This document shows positions 31,881 through 45,047 of a stretch of 64,000 nt of DNA, one piece after another (the first letter of the stretch is position 1; every line of letters starts with the position of its first letter). Source of the stretch: Rhizophagus clarus (taxonomy: Eukaryota; Glomeromycota; Glomeromycetes; Glomerales; Glomeraceae). The position numbers and the translations under genes are program-made. Under the pieces are notes generated by a model. It ran no database searches, was not told the origin of the DNA, and was given only the letters and a program-made list of their open reading frames with translations. Location of the stretch: contig BLAL01000172.1 in NCBI GenBank assembly GCA_015698045.1, positions 515,001-579,000 of the forward strand, written 5' to 3'.

Positions 31881-34395
31881 TGCTTTAAATTTTTCAGGAG
31901 TAACACTACTTTTTTTGATAAAATGGTACTATATCAGTTCTAAGGATTATCTACCTACATGTTTTTTTTTCCAGATCTTTGAATTTCTAGATTAATAAGT
32001 ATTATTGGATCTATTTAAAGAAATATTTTGTAAAAATCAATTTAAAAAAAATGTGAAAAAATTTTTTTTAATAAAATAATTTTGCATATCTCTTATAAAT
32101 AAATTTACATAAGCTAACAATATATATCACATTCAGTTAAGATTTAATTTAAATAATATAAATTTAAATACAATACTGAATATTAATAATTTAATATTGA
32201 AATAATTTTTATTTAACTAAAAATATAAATGTATAACATAACAAATCTGCTATTATACTAAATAAAGTAGTCTCTATTTCATGTTATGATAATAGGTAAT
32301 TCTTATAATTTAATTAAAAAGAAACTCATTCCTTCAGTTTATCTGCAAGTCTTTGTATATAAAGTGTGATCTGTTATGAAAGCATACTAATCTATTTACT
32401 GTTCACGCCTTCTCAGACTTCTTAAAATTATAATTTACATGAGCAACAGTATATTGAAATTAACTATTATATTTTTATTATAACATGTGTTAAACTTTGG
32501 TGAATTAAAAAATATGACATAAAAATTTTATATTTGATTATTAAGATCATTATATTAAACAAAATTACCATAAATATTATTGGTAATTATTACAATCATA
32601 TGATACCTTGATCAATAATATTTTTTATATATTAATAAAAAAAATATTAAACTAGCGACAAGCTGAATAGTTGATAACAAAGTTTCAGAGAACATCATTA
32701 GTGAGTTTTACTAATGTTTCTTTTAGTTTTTTTGAATATTTAGAATTTTGAACTTCAGGTTTTTAAAATTAAAAGTTAGGGAACATTAATAAAATTTCTT
32801 TTATCTTTTCTTATTTGTAGAATTGTGGACATTTACCTAAACAACTAAACATAGATTTTGACCTTGAACTTTTAAAAGATTGTAAGTTAAATAAGAGTAT
32901 TTGAGTTTTTTAATTTGAAAATGTTACTAATGTTTCCTATCTTTAGGAAGTAGGAACGTTTTTCTAATTGTGAATTCTGTTGAAATAAAATGGTCTTTTG
33001 GACTGGAGTTTTAGCAAATTTGATGAGTGTTGTTAGGTAAAGATGTGTTATGTATTTTAGTATTTTAACCTTTAAAGAAACATATTAATTCCTCTTTTAT
33101 TTTTTTTTCTTTAGATTGCCAAAATTATAAGACAAACTAAACTTTAGATATAAGTTAAAGGGAAGGAAGGGAACCTATTTTTTAATATATTAAAGAAATT
33201 TTTCAGATTGTCAGATGAAAGTAGTATGGGTAGAAGTTTTATTTCATTGCTTATATTATTTGTTAAGATTTTTTTTAATAAAATATGATAAACAGAATAT
33301 TACAACATTGTTTAATAATTACATGTAAATTTATTAATGACTGTTTAAAATTAAAAAACAAAGAAATTAGGACTATAATTATATAAAATATTATTATTAT
33401 ATTATATTTTTTAAATAATAATATTTATATAACATAAACTAATAATTACGTATTTATGTATTTTTTAAGTAATTAATTTTCATGCATAATTACCAGACCA
33501 TGTATAAGATCATCGTATTTTAATTGGTTGAAATATTTTGCCACAATTTTGATATTTTACATAGTTTAGATGTTTTGATATTGTCAAAACCTTTTGTCAC
33601 CAGTTTAAACATTACTAAATAAAGTTTTGACATTTTGCAAAATCCCAAATAGGTTTTACCTGGCAACCTAAATAATAAAATATATAATATATTTAAATTT
33701 ATATTAAATTTTTTTATTAGTAAACTTAAAACCATTAAAAAAACAGATTAGAAGTTTCAGAATATTCTGAAAATTTAAATAATATTTAAATGCAAATTAG
33801 AAGTTTTTAATTATTTGTCTTAGATTAAATAGTCCTATTACAAATTACTTTCATTCTTAATACTATATTATTTAAAAAATCAATATAAAAAATTTGGAAA
33901 AAGATTAGTATATTGAAAAAATATAGAATAGATAGTAACAAATTATAAGATAATTAATAGACATATATATAAGTTTTTCTCTTTTTAGTAATATTCCAAT
34001 AGAGAATATAATTTTTAATGAATTACATATTCTTTTACAAATTACTGATAATTTTTGAAATTAATATGCTTATAAAAATCCAAAAAATGTCTTATTTAAA
34101 GATTTAATACAAGTGTTATTATGAATGAAATATAATGATTAAAAGTATAAATCACTTTATTTTAATTATAATATATTACCCATCCAAAAGTCAAGTCTTT
34201 ATTTATTTAATAAATTCCTTTTCTTAAATGCACAAATCACAATGTAAATTCAGTTAATTATTGTAATTGAAATACATTATTAATACATGTAAATAAATTA
34301 TTATTAACGCCTTCTATCAATTTCTATTTTATTTTTATTTATTAAAAATAAGAATTATTTTCCATTAATTTTATTAATATTAATTAAGAATGTCT
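31881..34395. other. Very AT-rich spacer
   Basis: No gene, RNA or clear repeat found. Short open frames here have no believable composition. Confidence 0.5.
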
Positions 34396-34401
34396 AAAAA
34401 A

Positions 34402-35040
34402 TACCGTACCTAACCACCTCAATCTTTAGTTTTATTTTTAGAACAATTTTTATCTCAATCTTTAGTTTTTTCGTTATTAATTAATCTTTCTGATTTGAAC
34501 TTCAAGTTTACAAAACATACGATCTGGTCTCCACGCTGTCAGGCACTTGCTATCTGGGAGGATAATTTGGGTATTTTCTTCTCGGATCAAGAAACGCTCT
34601 TATGGGGTCGATCCGTATCCGCACCATCATCGTATTGATACTCTGCACAAGGAGCACCATTGTGAAGGGCTCCTGCAAAATATTAGGTTTTCTATAGATA
34701 ATTTTGATTATTATGTAAATCATGTGAGTTGATCGCGCAACTTACGTTTTGTATCATTAAAGGGATGTTTGAGGTGGTAGCGTAAGGTGTTGATGCCTCA
34801 CGGAGGAGGTGATACTTTATGTATCCTGCAGGGTCAAGTTGTTTTCTTCGGATTCCAACTGAGATGTTCATGATAACTTTTTTAGTTTAATTATTTTAAT
34901 TAGCAATAGTTTGATCGAGCATCGACGCTCACATAATTTTCATATGTATTGAATTTATCTTAATAGTTTTGTAACTTTAATCATAGATTCTCTTGTTATA
35001 GTAAAAATAAAAATAAAAAATAAAAATACCGTACCTAACC
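34402..35040 (+). mobile_element. LINE-like 3' fragment with A-rich tail
   Basis: TACCGTACCTAACC occurs at 34402-34415 and 35027-35040. The inserted 0.61 kb ends on the right in an A-rich tail (about 34999-35026), so the insertion is in plus orientation and made by target-primed reverse transcription. The middle (34510-34870) is much less AT-rich than its flanks and looks coding-derived, with short blocks such as RIKKRSYGVDPYPHHHRIDT. I did not recognise the parent. It could be a SINE. Confidence 0.65.
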
Positions 35041-35534
35041 CTAATTCACATCCCAAGGGGTAAATTATTAGTAAGATACGGTGGATGCTTTAATTGTGTA
35101 ATATTTGTCTTACTACAACGAGTTACGAGTGATACAGAGATGAGTGGTATGACTTCCACAGGTGTTGAATAACATGCATGAACGATCTACATAGTAAACA
35201 TGCCAAATATGAAAAGAACGATTTATTTATCGTCTGTGTATACTTCACGTGTTTTATGTTTACAAACATCACCATACACCACCTACACCACTGGTATTCG
35301 TCTTATCGTACTACAACTGGATCATGCGATATTATGTTTTCATGAGAAATTTGGAATGGAAAATAAAGAAAATCTATGAATTTCTTTAAAGAGCTGAACA
35401 CCGTTACGTTTCACATGGTTGATTCACACAGTCTATTATTAAGAATTTTTGTTTTTGGTTATGGATCCTCCAACTTAAATAATTATAAAAAAGATGCAAA
35501 TATTTTTTTTTAATTAGGTTTTGATTGAGAAAAA
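35041..35534. promoter_or_regulatory. Upstream region of the amidase gene
   Basis: Less AT-rich than the spacers to its left. No TATA element at a good distance was identified. Nothing else is seen. Confidence 0.3.
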
Positions 35535-37853
35535 ATGTCGTCTTCTTCAGAAAATGAAAACTCTGAGGTAAAAAAAAAATAATTATTTATTTTAGTTATT
35601 TTGCCATTTTAAATAAATTTAATTTCTTTTCTTTAAAATATTAATCAAGATTACCAAGCGAATGGTAGCACCGTATATAAATGGATTTTCATTACGAGTT
35701 TATGTATTCTTGTTAAATTACTTTCCAGGATTTGCATCACTTTCATTTTGGAATACAGGAATTACTGCTTTGAGAAAACTTAATCTTGATGAAGTTCCTA
35801 CTACTCTTCCACTTCCTCTACCAAAAGAATATTTCGGAATCGAAGAAACCAAAGTATCGTATTCTTAAAGTACTTATCATTAGTATATACTGTACGTTTT
35901 TGTGACTAAAAAAAAAAAATTTTTTTCAATCTAAAAAGAAGGTAGACGGATTGGAAATTTTCGAGGAAAATGAGAGTGCACAGCAAAATTATTCATCAGG
36001 ATTTTTATGTACAAGTGATTTTCGTAAGGCATATCTTACAAAAAAGGCAACCCCTCTTCAAGTAAATTAAGCCAAATTTTAAGGGTTTTTTTTTTAATAT
36101 AAAATTTATTGTAAATTTATATATATATATATATATATGTATTTTTTTTTTCAAACGTAAAAGATATGTGAAATTCTTATTGGAAAATTAGATGAATCAC
36201 TTAAACGCAATCCACCTCTAAACGCGATTATAAAATTCGAACGAGAAGATATTATAAAACAGGCAACTGAATCAACTACTCGATACGCAAACAATTGTTC
36301 TTTAGGACCACTTGATGGAGTGCCCATAGCAGTTAAAGACGAAGTAGATGTGAAGGGATATGAAACAAATGTCGGTACGTCATTCATCAATCGAGGAGTT
36401 ATTGCTGAAACGGACGCTACTGTTATTGATAGGCTTAGAGAGAAAGGTGCAATTATTGTCGGGAAGACAGCTATGCATGAAATTGGACTCGGGTAAGATC
36501 CATGATATATCTAACCAATTTTTTTTATCTAATTCATTTATCATTCATTCATCTTTTTAACAGTATTACAGGCAATAATCCGAGTGTGTGTACATCTCGT
36601 AATCCTTATAACGTTGATCATTATGCTGGTGGATCGAGTAGCGGTAGTGCTTCTGCAGTTGCATCAGGGCTTTGTCCAATCACGGTTGGTTGTGACGGTG
36701 GCGGCTCAATTAGAATTCCTTCTGCTTTTTGTGGTATTTACGGATTAAAAACCTCATGTGGAAGATTTTCCTCTAAAGGAGAAAGTATGTAAATGTAACT
36801 TTGAAAAGTTCTGAAACGTAAAATAATAATTTACACTTTTATGTTTATCTAGTTCCGCTTGCCCCTACGGTAGCAGTGTCAGGTCCTATGGCAGCAACCG
36901 CAAATGATTTAGCACTAGCTTATTACGTGATGGCAGGAAAAGATGAAGATGATGCCAATACTTATTACCAACCCAAACCGACATTATCTGGTTTATTTAA
37001 TACTAAAGATTTATCAGATTTGAAAATTGGAATATATACAGCATGGAATAAACAAGTTTGTAATCCGGCCATAACTCTAGCGTTAAATGATTTTATTGAA
37101 AAGTTAAAGCTACTTGGAGCAAATATTATTGAAATTGATATACCTGAATTAGAAGAAGCAAGATTAGCTCATTTACTTACTATTGGCTCGGAAATTTCTA
37201 CTTTTGCTAAACAGCATAAAGAAAACTTTCATAAATTTAATTGTGAAAGTAAATCAACCATATCTATGTTTAATTTTGCAAAAGCATCGGTAAGTTATTA
37301 TTATAAATTTGCGAAATTTTCGTTTTCGCTTACTAAAAAAAAAAAAATAATTATAAATTCTTAATTCACCCTTTCTTTCCAGGATTATGGTAAGCGTTTT
37401 TTTTTTTTTTTTTTACCTTTTAAAGTTTTTCTTTTTTGAAGAAATGAATATTAACTCTGTGAATATATAGTTATCTCGCAACAATTACGTACACGTTTCA
37501 TGCGCAATCTTTCAAATCTATTTAATAAACAAGTAAATTTAATTTTAACCCCAAGTACGGCAATTACAGCACCAAAAATTTATCCGAACTCGTTAAAATA
37601 TGGAGAAGCAGATTTAGAAACACTATCAAATGCAATGATGTTTATTACTTTCGTTAATTTTTCCGGCTTACCGGCGGTATCGGTACCAGCGGGTTATGAT
37701 GATAATCAGTTACCTATTGGGTTACAATTTGTTGCGAAATGGTTTGATGAAGCTACTCTCTTAAGAATAGCTAAAGTTTCTGAAGAAATTTTAGGTGATA
37801 AAAGAAAAAGACCTTCTAACGATTATTGGTTTGGTGATTTAATCCAAGAATAA
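35535..37853 (+). CDS. Amidase-signature hydrolase, fatty acid amide hydrolase-like
   Basis: Eight exons: 35535-35567, 35650-35853, 35942-36061, 36164-36492, 36564-36784, 36853-37289, 37383-37389, 37471-37853. They join in phase to 577 residues. The Ser-Ser-Lys triad of the amidase signature family is visible: Lys177 in GVPIAVKDE, Ser253 in [10 protein letters not shown] and Ser277 in [11 protein letters not shown], with the family's 24-residue spacing between the serines. The C-terminus has [12 protein letters not shown] and LPIGLQFV. The N-terminal 80 residues ([18 protein letters not shown], then [12 protein letters not shown]) resemble the N-terminal extension of plant-type fatty acid amide hydrolases, which cleave N-acylethanolamines. 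This favours that role over GatA, but the substrate is inferred. The family is cytosolic or membrane-associated. Exon 7 is only 7 nt long. Confidence 0.85.
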
Positions 37854-38052
37854 GATAGCACGTATTTTTTTTGGAATAAATTTTTGTAAATCCCACAAGT
37901 GGCTTTGATAACTTGACACAGCCTATTAAAAAATTTTCGAACAAACGATTTTTGAGTAAAAAAAAATTTTCACTTTGTTCAAACATATATCTGATATTAT
38001 AATAAATAAATATTAATTACTTTCTTATTTATTTGCTTATCAAAAATATCAA

Positions 38053-38352
38053 ATGTTATTGCAAACTACATCTTCAGCAGATGATGAATACAAATCATTT
38101 TGGTATTATAATTTACAAGAAGAAAAACAATGTAAAACTCATTGTATTCTAATTATAATATTTCTCTCTACTGTGTTTTTTTTAACATTATTATGCGCTT
38201 ATAGTATTTATAATGAAAATAAAGTGGTATTTAATGATGGATTTATTTACCTTTATGAATGTTGCGGATTTTATTGGTTTAAAAATAAGATATTTAAAAG
38301 TGAGAATAAATTTGGTTATTCAAATTTAAATTTAGAAAACTCTCCGTTATAA
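38053..38352 (+). CDS. Small single-pass membrane protein, unknown
   Basis: A 99-residue frame with one strong membrane segment, ILIIIFLSTVFFLTLLCAY, at about residues 32-50. Before it lies a polar region and after it a Cys- and aromatic-rich tail (LYECCGFYWFKNK). It starts 200 bases after the amidase on the same strand. No family is recognised. Its length and balanced composition make it more credible than other short frames here, but it has no other support. Confidence 0.4.
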   Translation: MLLQTTSSADDEYKSFWYYNLQEEKQCKTHCILIIIFLSTVFFLTLLCAYSIYNENKVVFNDGFIYLYECCGFYWFKNKIFKSENKFGYSNLNLENSPL

Positions 38353-38844
38353 ATCTAGAATATTTTTATTTTAAAGATATTTTTACATGTCAAACGGCAA
38401 TATTTAATTAGATGTACAATACAACAATTTTTAAATTAACAAATTATCGCAAGCTGAATGAAAAGAAAAAAAAGAAATATATTTTGGTGGATCTGAGCAA
38501 GATGGAATAATGCCGTGGGTGTTAGTTAATATTTGTACGGGGAAGTACAATTTTACAATTCTATTACTGAAATGTCTATTGATATGTGAGCTAATATTTG
38601 ATAATTATTTATATTTAATAAAAAATTATATAATTTTAAGTTTTAACGTAGAAGTCCTTATTCTAATACTCTATATATATACAATAAGCAAAATACGGAT
38701 ATCTCCTTAGAAGATCAATTTTGAAAGTAATTTAATTATTGTAGCTCTGTAAAAATTACCTTTTATATACACTGTTGAAATGATTGACGAGTTCTCTTGG
38801 TTTCAATATGGGTTTCCTTTTATTCCGCCTGGTAGTAGTATTCC

Positions 38845-39471
38845 TTAATGTTGCGGGCAAAACCGAAACCTGCTCATAGGTGAAACTTCCGAAACTTCCG
38901 AAATCTCCGAAAGGTGGTGATTGGCTAAATTTTTTATACAGTACACGCGCAGTCAGTACAATATATCGGATAAATATGAAATTGAGAAAAAAGGTTTGGC
39001 AGTTTATTGCTAACGATAATTAAAACTATGGAAGAAGAATATATTGATAAGAGTATTTAATGATATTAAATCTAGATGCAGAGGTTTTTATTAAAAATTT
39101 AGATAAAATTATTGAGGATAACAAAAATAGTGTATAAGAAGAATTATATTGATATTCAAAATGCAGTGTAAACGAAACAGAAAATGAAAGTGATATAGAT
39201 TTGAAATAATCGATTCTATGTAAATTTTATAATAATACGTTATATATAAAAATTAATAAACCATAAAATTTTTAAAATTTTTAAGATAATAAAATATAGT
39301 AAAAACATAAAATTAGGTTTGGACAAATTTCGGACACTAAATAATTTGAAATTTAAGGTTACGGAGGTTACGGAAGTTTGGGCGGGTTACGGAGGTTCGG
39401 CAAGTTTCAGATTTAGACTTCAAAAGGCGAAACGTTTCACCATTACAAAACAGTTTTGCCCGCAGCATTAC
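38845..39471. mobile_element. hAT-type MITE
   Basis: TTAATGTTGCGGGCAAAAC at 38845 pairs with GTTTTGCCCGCAGCATTAC ending at 39471. The flanking octamers AGTATTCC and AGAATTGC match at 6 of 8 bases, as for an old 8-bp duplication. Inside each end are GC-richer words, CTTCCGAAACTTCCG on the left and TTACGGAGGTTACGGAAG on the right, which are mutually inverted. No coding capacity. Confidence 0.6.
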
Positions 39472-39822
39472 AGAATTGCTATTGCTTATGACCAGACCAG
39501 GAATTCATGTTATCGTTTATGAATACCGTAATAGTTTTTAAAAATGAAATGAGAAATTAGTAGAACGTCGCATAAATTACAAATTTTCGTTTGAGATATA
39601 ATTTTTAAGGAGAAAACATAGTTATTAGAAATTTTTTCGTAATTAATTTTATATCACCGGAAGACATTTTGATAAATTTGTAGCACATGATCTAATCAAG
39701 AAGTGCTTTTGTGATAATATGTTTAATAATCTTAGTATTGAAATCATACATATTTTGAAGCAAGATATTTTTGATTCTTAGACAAAAAACTTATGTTCTT
39801 AAGATATAAAAATACAAGAGGG

Positions 39823-39975
39823 AAGGAGAAAGGCATATATATATAGAACTTATAGAAGATACTAAAAATCCATATATAGAACTTATAGAAAATAATAGAA
39901 AGGCATATATAGAACTTATAGAAGATAATAAAAAGACATATATAGAACTTGTAGAAGATAGTAATATTTTAATAA
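39823..39975. repeat. Minisatellite, ~35-bp units
   Basis: About four copies of CATATATAGAACTTATAGAA followed by GATAATAAAAAGG. An alternating TA-rich tract follows to about 40250, within the 3' side of the GATA gene. Confidence 0.7.
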
Positions 39976-40323
39976 TCATCTAAAAGAATTAAGAAAAATG
40001 ATAATTATACATATATATATATACATATGACATATATATAAATTTATAGCATCTATGGGTGTCTTTATATATATACACATATATAACATATATATAAATT
40101 TGGAATATCTATAATTATGTATAATAAATTTGGTTATATAAATATAAATGATATAAATAGGTTATATAAATATAAATAAATATGGGGATTGATATAAATA
40201 TAAATGATATAAATGATATATAAATTTAAATAAATATGGGGATTGATATAATGATACGAAAAATTCTGGTATCTTTGCAAATATAAAAAGAAATTTTCTG
40301 TCATAAAAAGACATATATTACCC

Positions 40324-41206
40324 TCATTGACGGGTAGAGAGTCGGTTTTGTTTTTTTCTTTTCGCAAGTTCTGCAAGTCCATGTCTATTACAATAGGTCT
40401 TGCCATCGATATTTCTCCATATGGGCGAAGAGTTCGTATTACACTTTGCACAGGAGCGACTTTTTTTCTTCCTCTCTTTTCTAAGCACTTTATTATCGAC
40501 CAATTTCCTATTAATCCCATTCCTTTTCAAACTAAAGAAGTAATCCGGTGAAATTCATGTTAATTTCTATTAAATAAAATTGCAATGAAATAAGTATTAT
40601 CATTACACTTACTATAAACAACACGCGTTGCAATATCTTTCCATTCTTTTTCTTCTCCATAGGGGAGTTTCTTTTACACCGCAATTTCTACAAACCAATG
40701 TGGTATTTGGATTTGGCGATGTTGCCGGAGAAATCAACGTTTCCGAAAGAGCAGAAGGATAAAAAAGAGGAGTTGATGGTGTTGTTGATGATACATCTAA
40801 TTCGCGTAATACATCTAAATGAATTAAGAAAAATTAATACAAAAAAGTAAAAGAAGTAATAAAATGATTGATATATACCATAATTAATATCCTCGTATAT
40901 CTTCCATGATCCAACTTCCAAACCGTATTCATTTTTAATGCTCAATATAATATTCTTTATACAATGGTTTGATAAAATAAAAACGGATATTGAGTACCAC
41001 TTGTAAATTTCGACTTCTCCATGAAAGTTAATAGGTATAACCGTATATCTAACTTCTTCATTAATCACCAAATCAACACAAGCATTTACAATATATTTGT
41101 CCAAGTAAAAGAGAGATGAAAGATAAAAACCATCATCTACCCTCTCTAATTCGAAGCTCACTTGATACAATATACCGAAAACCTCAGTAGAAGAAAAGTA
41201 ATCCAT
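40324..41206 (-). CDS. Two-finger GATA-type zinc finger protein
   Basis: Three exons (41206-40879, 40814-40613, 40531-40324) join in phase to 245 residues. Residues 1-109 form an N-terminal region with no recognised domain, starting MDYFSSTEVFGILYQVSF. A Ser/Pro-rich linker follows. Finger 1 reads CRNCGVKETPLWRR and YCNAC; finger 2 reads CAKCNTNSSPIWRN and YCNRH. Both have the GATA-type P-(L/I)-W-R core, so a nuclear DNA-binding role is likely. Both loops have 16 residues between Cys pairs, one fewer than the common 17-18. Finger 2 has His as the fourth ligand. The tail is Lys/Arg-rich. Two fingers recall SREA-type iron regulators, but the Cys-rich linker typical of those is absent. Confidence 0.75.
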
Positions 41207-43494
41207 ACTTTCTATATTGTTTGTAATTCAAGGAATTTATATATATTATTTTTGAAAATAGTGTGCAAAAAATTAAATCTCTCACTTACCGAAATATTTT
41301 CGCGTTATGATGAGTAAAATGAAACTAAAATGATGGTTCTATTTATAATTTTTTAATGCCTAGTTTGTCATTTGTAGGAACAAAATAAACAGTAATAATG
41401 ACAACTTTATTCCTCTTTCCATTATAAAATAATTGTGGAGGTATAATACTAACCAAACTTTGATAATAAGACTTTTCTTCCTTTCATTCACTTACTTAAC
41501 AAGAATAACTGATTAAAAAAATAGATGTTTTATAACCAAATCTTAAAATCAAAATGGGAGAAAAAAAAAAAAAATAATAAATCTCCGATTTTTTCGCATG
41601 ATGACATACGTAATTGACTTAATTCGGAATGTATCAATTGAATAAATAGATAACTCGACAATCATTTCTATAATTTATACAAAAGCATTTAAGCCTCTTT
41701 AAAGGTTCATAGTTAAAGAAAAAATAAGACTTTCCAATATTGTTTCAATTGGCGCATTATTTTTTTTGGCAACGTCCAGAAAAACAACATTACGGCAAAT
41801 GGTTTGAAACTCCGTCATGCAGTTAATTTTTTTTTCATAATACGCGTTTATTTATATAACAAGTTATCTGCGGTTTTTTAAAAAAAAAAAAAAAAATTTT
41901 TTATTAAACAAAAAAAATATGCGTTTTTTATATTTTTATCAAAACTTAATAACATCCATAACATCCAATAAAAATTATCCATCTGCCCGGGTGATGCATA
42001 ATTTGCAGATAGGCCGATAACCTAAAAATAAATAGGTACGTCATGTAATTAACATAATTGTCATGATTGACGTGATTGACGCGATTGACACTAATTAATA
42101 CGGAACGGAAAAACTATACTATATTTGATCCGAGCAAAGAGGGCGAAAATTATTTTAATCCGGCCGAGAATAGAAGATTATCCTATTCAGTTTCTCGGCC
42201 GTATATTAATGAATTAACGAAAATAAGGAATACAATTAACATCGAAGTGATATCATAATTGTCATAATCGTTAAAAACTGTAGTGGGCGAAAAATTTTCA
42301 CAATGATAATTGTGATACAAATATCAGGATTTCAATTTTCATCAACGCACAAAGTTTTCCGATTTTTTGGAAGATTCTTTAATCTGACAGAATTTTATGA
42401 ATTTGAAATTTTTCCATTCGTGATGTGTAAATTTCCAGAATGCTTGAATTATTTATAAAAATCATTTAACATTACTAAAAAGATTCTTTTATTCCAATAC
42501 GAAATTGTAAATCAAAAATTGAAATCCGAAAAAAAAAAAAAAATGCATAATCTGCTTGGAAAAAATAGATTTCCGGTTAGTCAGTTGTTATATACCCATA
42601 TTGCTTATATGGTTATATAACCCTAAATTTTAACAATAAGACGGATATTATCATCAAATTCCCATTTTCTACGCTGTCTAAACATTCTAAAAAAAGCGAA
42701 TAATTATTATATTGATTCTCCTAGTTTGGTTAATTCATGTAAACAGAATATAACAAATATATGGCATTTATTTTTTAAAAAATTACATTGTGATGTACAA
42801 TGTTGGGTTAGTTATTAGATGTTTTATTATATTAAAAAAAATAAAGTTGTACATTGTTTAATGATTATTTACATTGTATTATAATGCTGTACAGTACAAT
42901 GTAAAAGTAGCTGTAAACATTATTTTAAACTATACGGTATTTAGTTAGCGATACATTTTTTTATTGCATTGAATTGTGATTTGCGATTATTTAAATCAGG
43001 TTCCTGATATATTATGAATTGACGATGGTGCATTTGTCAAAATTATCCGTTATTAAATCTTTTTTTTTTTTTTTTTTTTTTTTCGTCTTTCTACGATTAA
43101 AATATCTAAATCGGAATTCGGAATCTATTGATGTATTGGGGTTTAACAAAGTTCACCTAGTTTGGTTATTTCAATACATTCATAGAGACATAGAGAGGAT
43201 GATCGCCTTTGATAAGTAATTTGAATAAAGTTAATTTATGCATTGTGAAAATAATTAGTGTCCAAATATTATGTCACGATATCTTTCTAACAATTTGGTT
43301 TCATTTACTGCGGTTATACCGCGTGAGCATTTGGTGTTACATTGCGGAACAAACACATTGTAATACAAATAAAATACTTTTTCATTATTAAAAGTCCGAA
43401 AACGTGTCGTTAGTTACCTTTCCCTAACGGTTGGAATTTTCTCTCCAAGAAATTCAAGAAATTGTAAAAAAGAAAAAAAAAAATTCTTTTTATT
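41207..43494. other. Intergenic between GATA gene and F-box gene
   Basis: A TATA-rich stretch (41236-41247) lies close to the GATA start. The direct repeat GATTGACGT/GATTGACGC near 42065-42090 and a hairpin at 42161-42201 are listed separately. A T run of about 24 bases lies at 43060-43083. No gene is supported. Confidence 0.45.
42161..42201. repeat. GC-rich hairpin
   Basis: CGGCCGAGAA at 42161-42170 pairs exactly with TTCTCGGCCG at 42192-42201. The loop contains a further GAATAG/CTATTC pair. It stands out in AT-rich intergenic DNA. It might be a protein-binding palindrome or a foldback remnant. Confidence 0.5.
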
Positions 43495-45047
43495 ATGAAT
43501 TCACGAATACAATTATATCCAGATTGTTTAAGAAGAATATTTGAATATATCGTTGATTCATCAGAATATCTTCATATAACGCATAAAACTCTTTATTCGT
43601 GTATATTAGTAAATAAATTATTTTGTGAAAATGCTATGCCAATATTATGGAGAAATCCTTGGAATCCCAATTCAAATAAATCAAAAAACAATTATAATAA
43701 AAAACTTTTTATTACCAGAACAATTTTATCATGTTTGTTACATTATCAGACCGAATAATTTCTTTGGAAAAACCCATGAAAGATCCTTTATTTGATTATA
43801 TAAGTTACTGTCGATATATTAATTATATATATATTGAAAATGTGACAAGAATGTTAATTGAAAATAGACGAAAATTAAATATTGTTTTTAACGAAAAATA
43901 CGAAGAATATTTTGATTATAATTTATATGAAAATATTTGGTGTTTATTTATGAAAAAATGTAATAATGTTGAATATCTTAAATTACCTCAAAATATTAAT
44001 ATTAGTAGACTTCCCGGATCTCAACAATGTTTAAGATGGTTAAATGAATTGGAATGTGAAATCAGTAGAGAAATGAATCAATCATCTATAAGTCAAAATT
44101 TCATTGGATTGGTTAATCATTGTCATAATTTATCAAAAATTATTATTAAACCTTTAGATAAAGATGATAAAGGTTTGGCTACTTTAATTAAAGTGCAAAA
44201 TAATTTAAAAGAAATAAATTTATTTACGAATCAACATGTAGAAAATTTAAAATTTATTAATCAAGCATTATTAATTAAATCCAATTCACTTGAAATATTA
44301 TCACTAAAAGGAGATTTTTATTTTTCTTCCAACAATTCATTTCTTGCTTCTTTACATAATTTAAAACAATTACATATTAAATTTACTACTTATAATAATA
44401 TTGATTTTCTATTGGGTTTAACTGTTTTACCAAAGTTGGAATTTTTTGTTATTCATTTAAATTATTATTCCTTTGAAATCTCTTTGGATTGTTTTTCAAA
44501 ATTAATTTCTACTACAAAAGGTTTTCTTCAGAAATTTGAAATTATCAATGCTACTAGACCTCCTTCAAAGATTATTGGTTTAAAATTATTTATTCAATCT
44601 ATAATTAATTTTTGTCCTTTAATTAATCATGTAAAAATTTGGTATATTAGCGATTTACTGAATGATTTTAAACAATTATTAATTAGCGCTGAATATTTAA
44701 TTTCTATTGAAGTTGATTTCTTAAAAGCACATATAAGTGAAAATTATGATATAGATGATTATAATATAGATAGAAAATTGCAAACAAAATTATTATTAGA
44801 TGCTTTAATTACTTGGTCTTCTATCAATTTAAATTCTTTGTATTTTAATGATCTTTGGTGGTTATTACCTCAAGAATTAACTTATTTTTTGGATTTATGG
44901 AAAAAAAGAAATATTAAATTAACTTTAAAAATCAAAACTAATGTGAAAGAAGACTTGCAACCTTATTTAGTTGTTATTGATAAATTTATTAAAGATGGCG
45001 TTTTAACTGATGATTCAGGTAAATGGATTAAAGAATTTCCATTTTAA
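43495..45047 (+). pseudogene. F-box/LRR-like protein with one frameshift
   Basis: The first 80 residues carry an F-box-like domain (LYPDCLRRIFEYIVDS, then LYSCILVNKLFCENAMPILW), which in this family binds Skp1 in SCF ubiquitin ligases. At about 43740 the frame ends, and the rest (438 codons from 43731) continues in another frame, starting TLSDRIISLEKP. One missing base just after ILSCLL would join them. The long second part has LRR-like blocks (LKQLHIKF, LEILSLKG) and the family motif DPLFDYISYCRYI. The second part has no other break, so the shift is recent or a sequence error. The gene at 47057-48658 is an intact paralogue with the same order of blocks. The target is unknown. Confidence 0.7.

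Noticed and set aside
38510-38710. 66-codon frame after the small membrane protein
   Set aside because: Hydrophobic by AT bias alone; no start context or motif.
42076-42258. 60-codon frame containing the hairpin
   Set aside because: Too short and without relatives; the hairpin explains the unusual composition.
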